Source of the DNA: Stenotrophomonas sp. 169
GTDB taxonomy: Bacteria > Pseudomonadota > Gammaproteobacteria > Xanthomonadales > Xanthomonadaceae
Direction of reading: 5' to 3'
Length of the DNA: 64,000 nucleotides
Assembly (NCBI RefSeq): GCF_014621775.1
Contig: NZ_CP061204.1
Location: 3,926,501-3,990,500, forward strand
The notes under the pieces are model-generated. The model worked only from the letters and a program-made list of their open reading frames with translations, did not search any database and was not told the origin of the DNA. Below, piece by piece: positions 29,451-40,354 of this stretch (the stretch's first letter is position 1; every line of letters starts with the position of its first letter). A program made the translations under genes and the position numbers.

Positions 29451-32400
29451 TCATTCGCGCAGGAAACGCGCCATCGATGACACGCCCGGGACCCGGGGTG
29501 CGAACTCACCTGCCACGTCGATGAAACCGCGCATCACCGCGATCTCGCGCGGGCTGCGGTTGAGTGTGTCGCGTGCCTCGGGGTCCGCTCCTGCACGCAA
29601 CAGGCGCTGGACCAGCAGCGGCAGTCCATGCAATGCGGCCAGGTGCAGCGGCCCGAACCCGCGTGGATCGCGGACGTCCAGCGATACGTCTTCATCCAGC
29701 AGGCGTTCGACGCCGGCCAGCACCACCTGCTCGTCGCAGGCCGTGCCCGGTTCGGCACGCGCGCCCAGCAGCAACAGCAGCGGGGTTACGTCACCTGCAG
29801 CGGACTGATCCGGTTCGGCCCCTGCCAGCAGCAGGGTATCGAGCAGCGCCAGCAGGCGCGAACGATCACGCGCGGAGAATCCGTACAGCGCGGCGCAATG
29901 CAGCGGCGCCAGTTGCTGTGCATCGCACGCGTGGACGTCGGCACCGGCGCTGAGCAGACGCGCCACGATGTCGGGCAGGCCCAGGGCCGATGCCAGCATC
30001 AACACCGTGACGCCGCCCGGCAGCCGGTGTTCCAGCTGCGCACCGGCGTCCAGCAGGGCCGACACGATATCCATCTGGCGCATGCTGACCGCCGCTGACA
30101 ACGGCGTGGCACCGCTGGCCGAGGCATGTTGCGGATCCGCCTGGCGGGCCAGCAGCAGGTCCACCACGGCCAGGTGCCCGCCGCCTGCGGCACGCAGCAG
30201 GGCGGTACAGCCCTGCGCATCGACGCTGTCGACGGCGAAACCCAGGTCGATCAGGCGACGCACGGCATCGACATCGCCGGTAGTGGCGGCCGCGGCCACG
30301 TCCGACTCGCGCAGGGTGCGGCGCGGCAGGGCCCATACCCGCCAGTCCAGCCAATCGGCCAGATCGCGGCGGCCACTGGACAGCGCCACGCCCAGCGGCG
30401 TCTGGCCATCGGCGGCACGGGCTTCCGGCGATGCGCCATGGCGGACGAGCGTCTTCAATGCGGCTTCGCGACCGAGCGCGGTCGCCAGATGCAGGGCCGT
30501 CATGCCATGGCTGTCGCGTGCTTCGCGGTCCACGCCCAGGCTCAACAGGCCCGTCTGCAGGCGCAACCAGCCCAAACGCACGGCCAGCGACAGCGGCGGA
30601 TCACCTGCCGGGGACGCCGCGAACGGATCCGCGCCCCGCTCCAGCAGCTCCAGCGCCAGTTGTTCAAGTCCGCGACTGGCGTGGTCATGCTGTGCACACG
30701 CCGCCAGGAACCGTGCCAGGCCGCCGGCGCCGGCGGGCGATACGCCCTGCTCCAGCATGGCCTGCAAGGCAGGCACGGCGTCCACGCCACGCGCGAGCAA
30801 CGCGAACATCGGCGTGTCGGTGCAGGCATCGAGCGCGTCATGCGAGGCGCCGTGCTGCAGCAGCCAGCTGACCGCGCGCGGATCCAGTGCCAGTTCGGGA
30901 TCGTGCAGCAGCGCGCCCAGTTCGTCAGGGCGGCACAACCGGACCAGCGCCTCCAGGCCGTCCAGATTGCCGAAGCCCAAGGACTCGCGCAGCAGTTCCA
31001 ACGGCGGCCGGTCAGGCAGCAGCGACGCCCCGCCTTCGCTGCCTTCGGCGGCCGCGAGGCCGTCGCTGACCGCAGCGGGCAGCGGATACGCGGGGTCGAG
31101 CATGCTGACGATGGCCCAACGGCCCGCTTCGGCAGCGCTATCCACCGCGCGTCGTGCCACGGGATCTGCCAGGTCGGCGACCAGACCCAGGTCCAGCAGG
31201 CGACGGACCAGCTGCGGGGGGACGTCCGTTGCCATCGCGGCCAGCATCAGCGCGTTGCGGCCGTCACCGTCCACTGCCGCCAGGTCGGGCTTGTGCGGCA
31301 GCAGGTGTTCCAGCACGGCGGCACGACCGCCTGCGGCAGCCTCCAGCAGCGGGGTGCGGCCCAGGGCATCACGCGCTTCCAGGTTGGCTCCGGCCGCCAA
31401 CAGCGCATCGATGATGGCTGAGTGGCCTGCCAGCGCCGCTTCATGCAGCGCGCTGCGGCGCTGGGCGTCACGCGCATCGGCGCGCGCCTTGTGCTTGAGC
31501 AGCAGCTGGACGCCCGCGGGATCATCATCGTCGGTGGCCGCAGCGGCCAGCAGCACCGGAATGCCTTCCACGGGCTCGGCCCGCGCGCCGCGTTCCAGCA
31601 GGAAACGCGCCAGCCGCCAGTTGCCGACCTGACAGGCCACCGCCAGCGGTGACCAGCCTTCATTGTTCAGTGCGTCGATTTCGGCGGCGGCGTCACGCAG
31701 CAGCGCGGCCACCCCGGGATCCGAGCTGCGCGCGGCATGGTGCAGGGGCGTATTGCCATCGGCGTCGGTGGCGCGCGAATCGGCGCCATTGGCGAGCAGC
31801 GTCATCACCGCTTCGGGACGACCGTGCCAGCTGTCACGGGTCGCCGCCAGCAGCGGCGTCATTCCCTTGTGCGGTGCATTGACGTCGACGCCGCGCGCGA
31901 TCAGTTCGCGCAGCAGGCGCAGGTCTGGCAGCACCGCGGCCAGCACCGGAAGATTACGTTGGTCGCGCCATTGCGGGTCCGGCGCAGCACGCGGGTCCGC
32001 GCCGGCCTGCAGCAGCTGCAGCGCGCGCTCGATGCGGCCATGTCGCGCCGCTTCGTAGAGGGCCGGGCCCAAGGCATCGGCCTGCATCGGCTCCAGTGCC
32101 GTGGGCACGGCGTCGACCCTGGGCTCGTTTGCTTCCCACGCGGTACGCAGCGCGTCCGTGTGGGTCGCCGGGGCCACGCGCCCCGTGCCGGCCGGTGCGA
32201 TCCGCTGCAGCATCAGGTGCAGCAACGGCGACAGCAGCACAATGGCAGCGACGGCAGGCCAGCGCAGCGCCGCCGGCAGCAGCGCCGGCCACGCTGGCAA
32301 CACGACAAGCGCACTAATCGCCAGTACCAGGGCCGCCACGGCCAGTCCGCGCCACGCACCAAGGTCGCGGCCGGACAGGCCTGCCCCATGCCGCTGCAGG

Positions 32401-32786
32401 CCACCGGCCAGACGTTCCACGTCGCTCCACAACGGCCAGGTACGCCAGACGGCGAGCAACGCGACCCCCAGCAGCACCGCCAGTCCCAGCGCGGCGGCCA
32501 GGCTGCCGCTTTCACGCAGCGCAGCCAAGGGCCAGGCCATCAGCAGCGCCAAGACCGCAGGGCCGGCCAACCACAGCGCCAACAGCGCGGGAACCTCTTC
32601 GCGCAGCACCTGCGGCACGGCGCGCGGTACGCGGCTGCGACGGGCCCATGACACGCCCAGCGCATACACCGGCTGCGCCAGCGCCGCCAGCACCGCGCCG
32701 GGGATACCCCCGATGGCGGCACCCAGCGACAGCAACGCGCCCAGCCCCAGGGCGCCGTATACCTCGCGCGGCCTGCGGTCAGTCAT
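29451..32786 (-). CDS. Very large membrane-anchored ankyrin repeat protein
   Basis: Protein of 1111 residues. The first 210 residues hold about six hydrophobic segments in three hairpins; the remaining 880 are ankyrin repeats, more than 20 of them, readable as G.TPLHLAA...GH..VV..LL..GAD units (for example [37 protein letters not shown]). The last repeat ends close to the C-terminus ([16 protein letters not shown]). It should be an inner membrane protein with a long solenoid used for protein binding. Its start overlaps the end of ycgL by eight bases. Some xanthomonads carry similar proteins of unknown role. Confidence 0.83.
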   Translation of the reverse strand: MTDRRPREVYGALGLGALLSLGAAIGGIPGAVLAALAQPVYALGVSWARRSRVPRAVPQVLREEVPALLALWLAGPAVLALLMAWPLAALRESGSLAAALGLAVLLGVALLAVWRTWPLWSDVERLAGGLQRHGAGLSGRDLGAWRGLAVAALVLAISALVVLPAWPALLPAALRWPAVAAIVLLSPLLHLMLQRIAPAGTGRVAPATHTDALRTAWEANEPRVDAVPTALEPMQADALGPALYEAARHGRIERALQLLQAGADPRAAPDPQWRDQRNLPVLAAVLPDLRLLRELIARGVDVNAPHKGMTPLLAATRDSWHGRPEAVMTLLANGADSRATDADGNTPLHHAARSSDPGVAALLRDAAAEIDALNNEGWSPLAVACQVGNWRLARFLLERGARAEPVEGIPVLLAAAATDDDDPAGVQLLLKHKARADARDAQRRSALHEAALAGHSAIIDALLAAGANLEARDALGRTPLLEAAAGGRAAVLEHLLPHKPDLAAVDGDGRNALMLAAMATDVPPQLVRRLLDLGLVADLADPVARRAVDSAAEAGRWAIVSMLDPAYPLPAAVSDGLAAAEGSEGGASLLPDRPPLELLRESLGFGNLDGLEALVRLCRPDELGALLHDPELALDPRAVSWLLQHGASHDALDACTDTPMFALLARGVDAVPALQAMLEQGVSPAGAGGLARFLAACAQHDHASRGLEQLALELLERGADPFAASPAGDPPLSLAVRLGWLRLQTGLLSLGVDREARDSHGMTALHLATALGREAALKTLVRHGASPEARAADGQTPLGVALSSGRRDLADWLDWRVWALPRRTLRESDVAAAATTGDVDAVRRLIDLGFAVDSVDAQGCTALLRAAGGGHLAVVDLLLARQADPQHASASGATPLSAAVSMRQMDIVSALLDAGAQLEHRLPGGVTVLMLASALGLPDIVARLLSAGADVHACDAQQLAPLHCAALYGFSARDRSRLLALLDTLLLAGAEPDQSAAGDVTPLLLLLGARAEPGTACDEQVVLAGVERLLDEDVSLDVRDPRGFGPLHLAALHGLPLLVQRLLRAGADPEARDTLNRSPREIAVMRGFIDVAGEFAPRVPGVSSMARFLRE

Positions 32787-33039
32787 TGTGGCGCGGCATC
32801 ATGCTGGTGATGCTGGGCGGCACCTGCAGGTAGAACCCGCGACTGGCCAGCTCGGCACGCACCAGCGCCGCGTCGGCGCGGGCAAGGCGGCGATCTTCGG
32901 TCAGCGCGACTTCCATCACCAGATCGAGTTTTCCCAGCGAGGCAGCCAGCGGTGCAGGCAGCACAGCGAAGCCATCACGCTCGGCGAGATAGACGTAGGT
33001 GTCGTCTTTACGGTGGCTTTTGTAGACGTAGGCTTGCAT
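32779..33039 (-). CDS. ycgL: YcgL domain protein
   Basis: Small cytoplasmic protein of 86 residues. The N-terminal [20 protein letters not shown] and the following [19 protein letters not shown] are diagnostic of the YcgL family (one domain, often next to rnd in gammaproteobacteria). Function unresolved. It overlaps the ankyrin gene downstream and is probably translated with it. Confidence 0.87.
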   Translation of the reverse strand: MQAYVYKSHRKDDTYVYLAERDGFAVLPAPLAASLGKLDLVMEVALTEDRRLARADAALVRAELASRGFYLQVPPSITSMMPRHND

Positions 33040-33167
33040 GCTTTCAGGTTTTACCCTTTAAGACATGATTGTGTCGGAAACCCGTCACGGGCGGAAGGCG
33101 TCACAGCCCCGACAGCGCCACTGCGGCGAACTTTCGTGCACCGGGTTCATCATTGTCCGCGGGCCGT

Positions 33168-34418
33168 TCAGGCTGCCGAGGCGTCGAAACGCGCAAACAC
33201 CAGCGACGTATTGATGCCGCCGAAGGCGAAGTTGTTGCTCATCACGTGGTCCACCTGCAACGTACGGCCGTCGCCGATGATGTGGTCCAGCGCGGCACAG
33301 CGGGGATCCGGGTCTTCCAGGTTCAGGGTGGGGGCGAACCAGCCGCTGCGCATCATCTCGATGCTCACCCAGGCCTCGAACGCGCCGCACGCGCCCAACA
33401 TGTGGCCGACGTAACTCTTCAGCGAACTGATCGGCACGGCGCTGCCGAATACCTCGGCGGTCGCCTGGCTTTCGGCGATGTCCCCGTGCTCGGTCGCCGT
33501 ACCGTGCGCGTTGATATAGCCGATCCGTGCAGCGTCCAGCCCGGCATCCTCCAGCGCCAGGCGCATCGCCTGGGCCATGGTCGGGCTGCTGGGCTGGGTG
33601 ACATGCTGGCCATCGCTGTTGCTGGCATAGCCGCGCACCTCGGCCAGGATCGTGGCACCGCGTTCAAGCGCGTGCTGCAGATCCTCCAGCACCAGGGTGC
33701 AGGCGCCTTCACCCAGCACCAGGCCATCGCGCCCGGCATCGAACGGACGCGGCGTGGTGGCTGGGGCCGCGTTGCGCACACTGGTGGCGAACAGGGTGTC
33801 GAACACCGCCGCGGCGGTCGCATCAAGTTGTTCGGCACCGCCGGCCAGCATCACGGTCTGGCGCCCCGCGCGAATGGTTTCGTACGCTTCGCCCACCCCT
33901 TGGCTGCCGGATGTGCACGCACTGGAGGTGGTATGGATGCGCCCGCTGAGACCGAAGAACACGCCGATGTTGACCGGCGCGGTGTGGCTCATCATCTTCA
34001 GGTAGGTGGTGGCGGTGATGCCATCGGTGCTGAAGCTGCTGAGCATCCGGCCGAACTCGCCCACCGCTTCATGGCTGCCGGAAGACGATCCGTAGGACAC
34101 CCCGGTGCGTCCACCACGCAGCACCGGGTGGTCGATCAGTCCGGCCTGCTGCAGGGCCAGCTCGCTGGCGCGCACCGCCATCAAGGCGACCCGTCCCATC
34201 GAACGGGTGGTCTTGCGGTTGTAGTGCGGTGGCAGCTCGAAAGGCGCGGCAGGCGCAGCCAGCCGGGTATTCAACCCTTCATAGACATCCCACTCCGGCA
34301 TCGCGCGTACGGCATTGCGCAGTGCGCGCAGCCGCGCGTGGATGGTGGCCCAGTCGTGGCCCAACGGACTGATGGCGGCCGCACCGGTCACCACGACGCG
34401 GCGCCCGTCACGTGCCAT
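33168..34418 (-). CDS. apeR: Beta-ketoacyl-ACP synthase of the aryl polyene pathway (ApeR-like)
   Basis: Condensing enzyme of 416 residues, FabF-like. Active-site Cys168 lies in SSACTSG, the two histidines in NAHGTATEHGD and SYVGHMLGACGAFEA. It is the last gene of the pigment operon and overlaps apeQ (TGATG). In aryl polyene clusters a second KS beyond ApeO/ApeC is the usual ApeR; it is thought to act early in the chain. Symbol assigned by synteny with the ape clusters of E. coli and Xenorhabdus. Confidence 0.8.
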   Translation of the reverse strand: MARDGRRVVVTGAAAISPLGHDWATIHARLRALRNAVRAMPEWDVYEGLNTRLAAPAAPFELPPHYNRKTTRSMGRVALMAVRASELALQQAGLIDHPVLRGGRTGVSYGSSSGSHEAVGEFGRMLSSFSTDGITATTYLKMMSHTAPVNIGVFFGLSGRIHTTSSACTSGSQGVGEAYETIRAGRQTVMLAGGAEQLDATAAAVFDTLFATSVRNAAPATTPRPFDAGRDGLVLGEGACTLVLEDLQHALERGATILAEVRGYASNSDGQHVTQPSSPTMAQAMRLALEDAGLDAARIGYINAHGTATEHGDIAESQATAEVFGSAVPISSLKSYVGHMLGACGAFEAWVSIEMMRSGWFAPTLNLEDPDPRCAALDHIIGDGRTLQVDHVMSNNFAFGGINTSLVFARFDASAA

Positions 34419-35149
34419 CAGGCAAGCCCGCCATTGACCGAGATCACCTGCCGGGTGATATAGGCAGCGTCAGGGGACAGCAGGAATGCGACGGTGGCAG
34501 CGACCTCGTCGGGCGTCCCGACACGACCGGCCGGAATGCCCTTCAAGGCGTGTTCCAGCACGCCGGCATCCAGCATGTCGGTGTCGATCAGGCCAGGGGC
34601 CACGCAATTGACCGTGATGCGGCGGCTGGCCAGCTCGACCGCCAGCGCCTTGCTGGCGCCGATGATGCCGGCCTTGGCCGCGCTGTAGTTGACCTGGCCG
34701 CGGTTGCCGATCAGGCCGGATACCGATGCCAGCGTCACGATGCGGCCGGGCTGGCGACGGCGCACCATCGGCATCACCAGCGGGTGCAGCACGTTGTAGA
34801 AGCCGTCCAGGTTGGTGTGCAGCACCTGGTCCCAGTCGTCTTCGCTGAGCGCAGGGAACGCGCCATCGCGGGCGATACCGGCATTGCAGACCACACCATA
34901 GTAAGCGCCGTGCGCTTCGACATCGGCGTCCAGGGCGGCACGTGCCGCGGCGCGATCGGCGATATCGAACGGGAGTACCCGCGCCTGCCGTCCCATCGCG
35001 GTTATCTCATCGGCCACGGCCTGCGCTTCTTCCACGCGGCTGCGGCAATGCACGGTCACGTCGAAGCCGTCGCGCGCGGCGCGCAGCGCGATTGCACGGC
35101 CGATGCCCCGGCTTGCGCCGGTCACCAGCACCGCCAGGTTGGCTGTCAT
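34418..35149 (-). CDS. apeQ: 3-ketoacyl-ACP reductase (ApeQ, FabG-like)
   Basis: Classical SDR of 243 residues. NADP-binding TGASRGIG at 10-17, NAG at the CNAGIA motif, catalytic Ser in ASVSG and YSAAK for Tyr/Lys. It would reduce the 3-keto group after each elongation of the polyene on the ACP. Overlaps apeP (ATGA) and apeR (TGATG), so tightly coupled. Confidence 0.87.
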   Translation of the reverse strand: MTANLAVLVTGASRGIGRAIALRAARDGFDVTVHCRSRVEEAQAVADEITAMGRQARVLPFDIADRAAARAALDADVEAHGAYYGVVCNAGIARDGAFPALSEDDWDQVLHTNLDGFYNVLHPLVMPMVRRRQPGRIVTLASVSGLIGNRGQVNYSAAKAGIIGASKALAVELASRRITVNCVAPGLIDTDMLDAGVLEHALKGIPAGRVGTPDEVAATVAFLLSPDAAYITRQVISVNGGLA

Positions 35150-35598
35150 GCGGTTCCACTCTCCAGATAGGCCTGCGCGTCAGCGGGCTCGAACACCGAC
35201 ACGTTCGCTTCCACCCATGTCTCCCCGCCCACGTCGATCCGGCAGGCGAACATGCCCAGGCCATTGTCACCCATCAGTTCGCGGCGCGCGTAAACCTCCA
35301 GCCGGGTGCCGGCGGGAAACAGATCGCGCTGGCTGCTGTAGCGGCGGCTGCCGAGCAGGAACCCGATCTTCGGTTCGCCGCCATCACGGCGCGCACGGCA
35401 GCCGGCCCAGGCCGCGATGGCCTGCGCCATGTACTCGATGCCGATCCACGCCGGCACGCCGTCAGGCCCGGCGAATGCACCCTTCGACGGCACCACCAGG
35501 GCGGCATGGATGCTGTCATCGTCCCAGTGCACCAGCTCGTCCAACAGCAGCAGGCTGGCCCGGTGCGGCACGACATCCCGGATGGGATACACGGTCAT
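35146..35598 (-). CDS. apeP: ApeP-like hotdog dehydratase
   Basis: Hotdog-fold protein of 150 residues. The N-terminal VVPHRASLLLLDELVHW and the central GIEYMAQAIAAWAGCRAR match the 3-hydroxylacyl-ACP dehydratase-like ApeP family, which pairs with ApeI to form the active dehydratase. The ApeI partner is here part of the fused ligase-dehydratase gene. Four-base overlaps with both neighbours. Confidence 0.82.
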   Translation of the reverse strand: MTVYPIRDVVPHRASLLLLDELVHWDDDSIHAALVVPSKGAFAGPDGVPAWIGIEYMAQAIAAWAGCRARRDGGEPKIGFLLGSRRYSSQRDLFPAGTRLEVYARRELMGDNGLGMFACRIDVGGETWVEANVSVFEPADAQAYLESGTA

Positions 35599-36788
35599 GC
35601 CGCCGTACTCCGCTGCAGGGCAAGCACGGCGTTGCTGCCGCCGAAAGCAAACGAGCTGCTGAGCATCCGCTGCAGGGGGACCGGTGAACAGTCGCCCGGG
35701 GTGACCAGCCTGAGTGCCGGCAGGTCCGGATCGATATCGCCGTCATACCAGTGCGGCGGCAGGCGATTATCGGGATTGTCGACCAGCGCGATCCAGCACA
35801 GGGCGGCTTCAATGGCACCGGAGGCACCCAGCGCGTGGCCGGTGAGTGGCTTGGTCGAGCTGGCTGGCACCGTGCTGCCCAGCACGCCGGCCACTGCCCG
35901 GGACTCCATCGCATCGTTGTGCCGCGTGGCCGTGCCATGCAGATTGATGTAGTCCACCTCGTCCGGTGACCACCCTGCACGCTGCAATGCCTCGAGCAGC
36001 GCAGCCGTGGCGCCGGCGCCGCTGGGGTCCGGCGCGGACATGTGGTGGGCATCGGAGCTCTCCCCCCACCCGGCCAGCTGCACCGGGCCCGGCTCACGGC
36101 TCAGCAGGAACAACGCCGCCCCTTCGCCGATGTTGATGCCCGTGCGGTTGCGCGAGAACGGCAGGCAGCGCGTGGCCGAGATCGACTCCAACGCGCTGAA
36201 ACCGGCGACGGTGAAGTGGCACAGCGAGTCGGCCCCACCGGCGATCACCGCATCGACGACCCCGGCGCGCAGCAGCCGCGCCGCCGAAGCCAACGCTTTC
36301 GCACTCGACGAACAGGCCGTGGACAAGGTCCATGCCGGGCCGCCGGCCCCGCTGCGATGGCGCACGAACGATGCCGCACTGCCCATCTCCTGCTGCCCGT
36401 AGGAGAAGCCGGCAGGCCATTGGCCATCAGACTGCAGCGCGCGAAGCGCAGGTTCGGTCTCACCGATGCCGGATGTGCTGGTGCCGATGATCACGGCGAC
36501 ACGCTCGGCACCATGTCGGCTGATGGCCTGCTTCACCAGCGGTGCGATCTGCACCAGCGCCGCATCCAGCAGGGCATTGTTGCGACCACGAAGCGAGATC
36601 GGCAGCGTCGAGAGGTCTGGCAGCGCGTCCCGTACGCGCCCCAGCGCGAGGGTCCGCCCGCGCACCACGTCATCGCAGTCGGACAGCCCGCCAGGGGCCG
36701 CGGCAAACAGCCCCTTGGCCACGCTGTGGCGGTCTGCGCCCAGGGCGCACACCACGCCCAGTCCATTGAGATACACCGCAGCGGTCAC
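35595..36788 (-). CDS. apeO: Beta-ketoacyl-ACP synthase (ApeO-like)
   Basis: Elongating KS of 397 residues. Cys159 in STACSSS, histidines in NLHGTATRHND and LTGHALGASGAIEA. Starts with GTG overlapping the apeN stop (GTGA). ApeO forms a KS-CLF heterodimer with ApeC in characterised systems; ApeC is the first gene of this operon, so the partner is present. Confidence 0.83.
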   Translation of the reverse strand: MTAAVYLNGLGVVCALGADRHSVAKGLFAAAPGGLSDCDDVVRGRTLALGRVRDALPDLSTLPISLRGRNNALLDAALVQIAPLVKQAISRHGAERVAVIIGTSTSGIGETEPALRALQSDGQWPAGFSYGQQEMGSAASFVRHRSGAGGPAWTLSTACSSSAKALASAARLLRAGVVDAVIAGGADSLCHFTVAGFSALESISATRCLPFSRNRTGINIGEGAALFLLSREPGPVQLAGWGESSDAHHMSAPDPSGAGATAALLEALQRAGWSPDEVDYINLHGTATRHNDAMESRAVAGVLGSTVPASSTKPLTGHALGASGAIEAALCWIALVDNPDNRLPPHWYDGDIDPDLPALRLVTPGDCSPVPLQRMLSSSFAFGGSNAVLALQRSTAA

Positions 36789-37375
36789 CGAGGGGTCTCC
36801 TGCGCCGGTGCAGCTGCGCCATCCACCGAACGGATGGTCAATGAGTATCCTTCGCGCAGGTTGTCCAACTGCAGGCTGCCATCGGCATGGCGCTGCAGAT
36901 GCAGTGCCTCCTGGCCGGCGTGCTGCAGGCGGCGATGTTCACCATCGTCGGTGACCGTCCACTCGGCCGGCAGTACGGCGGCGATGGCGGCGGTGGGCCA
37001 GAGTGCGAACTGCAGATCATCCAGCACCCGTTCGGCACGCACCTGGCGTGGCAGCCACGGGGCGCGCTGTTCGTCCAGGTGCTGGCCATCCCAGCGCACG
37101 CGGAAGCCGGTCTGGCCCATCGCCTGCACCAGCAGTTGCACCTGCGCGTCGTCGGCCTCCAGCAACGCATCCAGATCACGCTCCACCCGGCCGAAGCGGA
37201 AGTGGAGTTGCTGCTGCAGCGCGAGGGTGCCCTGCAGGCTGGCCGGCGACAGCCGCAGCGGTGGCAGATCGCCACCGGGCCGCGTGGGCCGGCCGGCGCA
37301 CGCGGCAAGCGCGGCGAGTACGGTCATTGCCGCCAACAAGCGCAGGGCCGGGCGAACGCAGCGCATCCAACGCAT
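36785..37375 (-). CDS. apeN: DUF3261 lipoprotein (ApeN-like)
   Basis: Lipoprotein of 196 residues with a lipobox LAAC at the end of the signal peptide (cysteine near residue 26). The rest is a DUF3261 beta-rich domain. The product is exported to the outer membrane side and thought to help move aryl polyene lipids. TGATG overlap with apeM. Confidence 0.78.
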   Translation of the reverse strand: MRWMRCVRPALRLLAAMTVLAALAACAGRPTRPGGDLPPLRLSPASLQGTLALQQQLHFRFGRVERDLDALLEADDAQVQLLVQAMGQTGFRVRWDGQHLDEQRAPWLPRQVRAERVLDDLQFALWPTAAIAAVLPAEWTVTDDGEHRRLQHAGQEALHLQRHADGSLQLDNLREGYSLTIRSVDGAAAPAQETPR

Positions 37376-39735
37376 CAGGTGGACTCCTTTGTTTCATGCA
37401 CACCGGCGGGCCGGAACAGCGGTGACAACAGCCAGACCAGGCCGATACCCAACAGCAGGGTAAGGCCGAAGGCACGCAGCGCCGGCGTGGCCGACAGCCC
37501 GAGCAGCCCGAAGGACAGCCAGGTACTGGCCGCGCCCACGCAGACCGCCACCCACGCACTGGGGTCACCCCGATGCTCCAGCAGGAAGATGCCGTAATCG
37601 ATGCCCATGCCCAGCAGCAGCATCAGGGCGAGCACATTGAACAGCTGCACGGGCTGGCCGAACAAGGACAGCAGGGCGACGGTGAGCGTCCCCGCCAACA
37701 ACGTCGGCACCATCACCCGCCACGCATCGCGACGATAGCGCCACCACAGCGCAGCGAACACCAGTGCAATGCCTGCCAGCAGCATGACGCTCATCAGACT
37801 GCGGTAATGACCGAGCAAGCGCGAGAAATCATCGGTGCGGTCAACCCAGCGCACGCCGTCCAGTCCCGCTCCGGCACCCTGCAGGTCGCGCAGCGCCTGC
37901 GGCTGCGACAGGTCATCCACCAGCACCACGCTGGCGACCCCGTCGCCCAGCCGGCCCAACCACAAGGGGCGGACCGGCAACGACGCCGGAGAGGCCACGA
38001 AGCGTTCGATGGTCATCGGCGCTGCGGTGAACGCCGGGCGCTCCAGCGTTTCGCCACTGACCTCCGCCACGGCCCGCAGTACGCCCGCCTCGATGCCACG
38101 CGTCAGTGCGGCATCGGCCTGCTGCTGCGCCGCTGAAGGCAACCAGTCGCTGATCGCGCGATGGCTGCCGATGCGGCCGTCGTGCTCCAGCGCGCGCAGC
38201 CGCCGGGTCAGGGCCTCTTCGCGTTGCAGCAGCTGTTCGGCATCTCCCCCCTGCACCAGGAAGAACTGCGCGGGGCTGGGCATCCCCAGCAGCCGCGAGA
38301 TACGGATCTGCTGCTCCATCAATGCCGGGGGCGAGGACTGCAGGCTGCGCAGGTCATCGTCCACCTTCAATCGGGTCATGCCCGCAGCGGACACAACCAC
38401 CAGACCGACCAGCACCAGCAGCAGGCGTCGCCCGGCAAGCCGTGGCCAGCGCTGCAGCGTGCCGCCAAGCCAGCGCGAAAAACCGGTCTGCCGCACCTGG
38501 CCGCCGTCCAGCCACGGAAACCACAAGATCACCGTCACGAACGCAGCGGACAATCCGACCACCGAGAACAGTGCCATCTGCCGCAGCCCCGGGAACGGCG
38601 CCATCGCCAGCGCCAGGTAAGCCAGCGCACTCGTCAGCAGGGCCAGCCACAGGCCCGGCAGCAGGTGCCGCAGCAGGGTCCAACGGCTCTCACGTGGGGC
38701 CGCCTGGCGCGACGCGAACCAGTGGATGCCGTAGTCCTCGGCGACGCCGACCAGCGAGGCACCGAACACCAGCGTGAGCAGGTGCACCTTGCCGAACACC
38801 AGCACGGTCACGGCCAAGGCGACGCCACACCCCACCAGCAGCGACACCGCCACCAGCAGGATCGGTCGCAGCGAGCGGAACGCCAGCCAGACCAGCAACA
38901 GCACGGCCGCCAACGAGCCCCAGCCGATCGTATTGATCTCCCGGTTGGCCTGCACGGCGGCGGCTTCGGCATGCAACGGAACACCGGCATGCAGGATTTC
39001 CAGCCCGGGCGCCGCGCCACGTGCTGCCGTGCCCGCGCGCTCCAGCAGCGCGTCGATATGCGGCTCGCCATCCAGCTGGAAGGCGGAATCACGGGTATCG
39101 AAACGGAGCACCGCCCAGTGCTTGCCATCGGCCTGCACCAAGCCATCGTCGCCCAGGCGCAGACCTGCCGCCTTGGCCTGCTGTTGCCACCATGCCGGCC
39201 ACAGCGCCAAAGGGTCCTGCAGCCACGCCGTCAAACGCGGACCGCCCATCGGCCCGTACAGGGACGCAAGCGCCTGCCCTGCCAGATCGCCGGCGCCGGT
39301 CTGTTGCAGCTGATCGCGCTGGGATGGCGTCAGCAGGCGATCCCGGTACGGGGCGTAGAACCCGCGTGCCTGGTCGAACCACCCGTCCATCGCACCGGCA
39401 GGCCGCAGCAGGCCGCTGTCCGCATCGTCGGCCATGGCCTGCGCGAATGCCTCCTGCGCACGCAGAGCGGCTGCGCTGTCATCGCTGCCCAGCAGCACCA
39501 CCACGTCGCGCGAGTTCGCATCGGCGATGCGCCGGGTAGCATCCGACAGCAGGCGATCGTGGGCGTCCTGCGGGAGCATTGCCAGAATGTCGGTGTCGAT
39601 CGGTGGCTGCTGGCGCCACTGCAGGGCCTGCTGCACACCCAGCGCCAGCAGCACCAGCAGCCACGCCAGGGCCAGCCAGCGCCAGGCGCGGTGTGGGCTG
39701 GCGGCCGCGGCCGCGCCAGGGCGCATGTCAGTCAA
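37375..39735 (-). CDS. apeM: MMPL/RND family exporter (ApeM-like)
   Basis: Membrane protein of 786 residues with twelve predicted spans in two halves, each with a large periplasmic loop (SRDVVVLLGSDDSAA and QIRISRLLGMPSPAQ mark them). MMPL-type exporters move lipid-like products across the inner membrane. The TTG at 39735 has GAGG nine bases upstream; the ATG at 39726 is the alternative and lies one base after the apeL stop. Confidence 0.83.
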   Translation of the reverse strand: MTDMRPGAAAAASPHRAWRWLALAWLLVLLALGVQQALQWRQQPPIDTDILAMLPQDAHDRLLSDATRRIADANSRDVVVLLGSDDSAAALRAQEAFAQAMADDADSGLLRPAGAMDGWFDQARGFYAPYRDRLLTPSQRDQLQQTGAGDLAGQALASLYGPMGGPRLTAWLQDPLALWPAWWQQQAKAAGLRLGDDGLVQADGKHWAVLRFDTRDSAFQLDGEPHIDALLERAGTAARGAAPGLEILHAGVPLHAEAAAVQANREINTIGWGSLAAVLLLVWLAFRSLRPILLVAVSLLVGCGVALAVTVLVFGKVHLLTLVFGASLVGVAEDYGIHWFASRQAAPRESRWTLLRHLLPGLWLALLTSALAYLALAMAPFPGLRQMALFSVVGLSAAFVTVILWFPWLDGGQVRQTGFSRWLGGTLQRWPRLAGRRLLLVLVGLVVVSAAGMTRLKVDDDLRSLQSSPPALMEQQIRISRLLGMPSPAQFFLVQGGDAEQLLQREEALTRRLRALEHDGRIGSHRAISDWLPSAAQQQADAALTRGIEAGVLRAVAEVSGETLERPAFTAAPMTIERFVASPASLPVRPLWLGRLGDGVASVVLVDDLSQPQALRDLQGAGAGLDGVRWVDRTDDFSRLLGHYRSLMSVMLLAGIALVFAALWWRYRRDAWRVMVPTLLAGTLTVALLSLFGQPVQLFNVLALMLLLGMGIDYGIFLLEHRGDPSAWVAVCVGAASTWLSFGLLGLSATPALRAFGLTLLLGIGLVWLLSPLFRPAGVHETKEST

Positions 39736-40354
39736 GGCGCGCGGCCTCTTCAGCGCTCAGCGTGGCCGGCGTTTCGGTCAATGCGCTGAAGGTGATAAGG
39801 GTGCGGTCATTGCCCGCTTCCACGATCTCCACGTCACGTACGTAGCGGTCACCGCGCAGCCGCAGCGAGGTGAATGCCTTTGCCAGCATCGCCGACTTCG
39901 GCGTGAGCTGCAGCGTCCAGCCCGCCCCTTCGCGCCGCGCATCGACATTGAACTGGCTGGACAGTGCCTGCACGTCACCGCTCATCAGCGCGAACAGCGT
40001 GGCGTTCACCGAGCGCATTGCCGGCTGCTCGCGTGCATCGAGTTCCACGCGGGTGCTGCCATCGGCCTGCCGGCTGAGGATGCGGTCGGCGGTGATGACC
40101 ATCTCCGAGGGGAACGGCTTCAGGGTGGACCAGATGACACCGCGCTGGTGCGCCACCACGAAGCGCCCCTGCGACTGCAATGGATTGCGGAATCCCGCCA
40201 CCTGCTTCTGCTGGCTGAAGCTGCCACGCAGCACGGCAGGACGCGCGACATCCCGGGTGATCGATTCGATGACCGCGTCGGCGGCGCTGGTTGCCGACGC
40301 CAGCAGACACAGCGACATGACCGCCAACAGACGGAGCGGAGCGAACAGTTTCAT
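39728..40354 (-). CDS. apeL: LolA-like periplasmic carrier protein (ApeL-like)
   Basis: Exported protein of 208 residues. A signal peptide (about 1-24, ending ATSAAD) precedes a LolA-type beta-barrel: LRGSFSQQKQVAGFRNPL is the family signature (FxQxKxLxxxxxPL). It should carry the polyene lipid or an intermediate between membranes, with ApeM and ApeN. Start at the ATG 40354; the longer frame to 40396 lacks a signal peptide. Confidence 0.82.
   Translation of the reverse strand: MKLFAPLRLLAVMSLCLLASATSAADAVIESITRDVARPAVLRGSFSQQKQVAGFRNPLQSQGRFVVAHQRGVIWSTLKPFPSEMVITADRILSRQADGSTRVELDAREQPAMRSVNATLFALMSGDVQALSSQFNVDARREGAGWTLQLTPKSAMLAKAFTSLRLRGDRYVRDVEIVEAGNDRTLITFSALTETPATLSAEEAARLD

Noticed and set aside
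32101..34463. Long plus-strand frames across the ankyrin/KS region
   Set aside because: Shadows of minus-strand genes; composition is Arg/Ala/Ser-rich with no domain.
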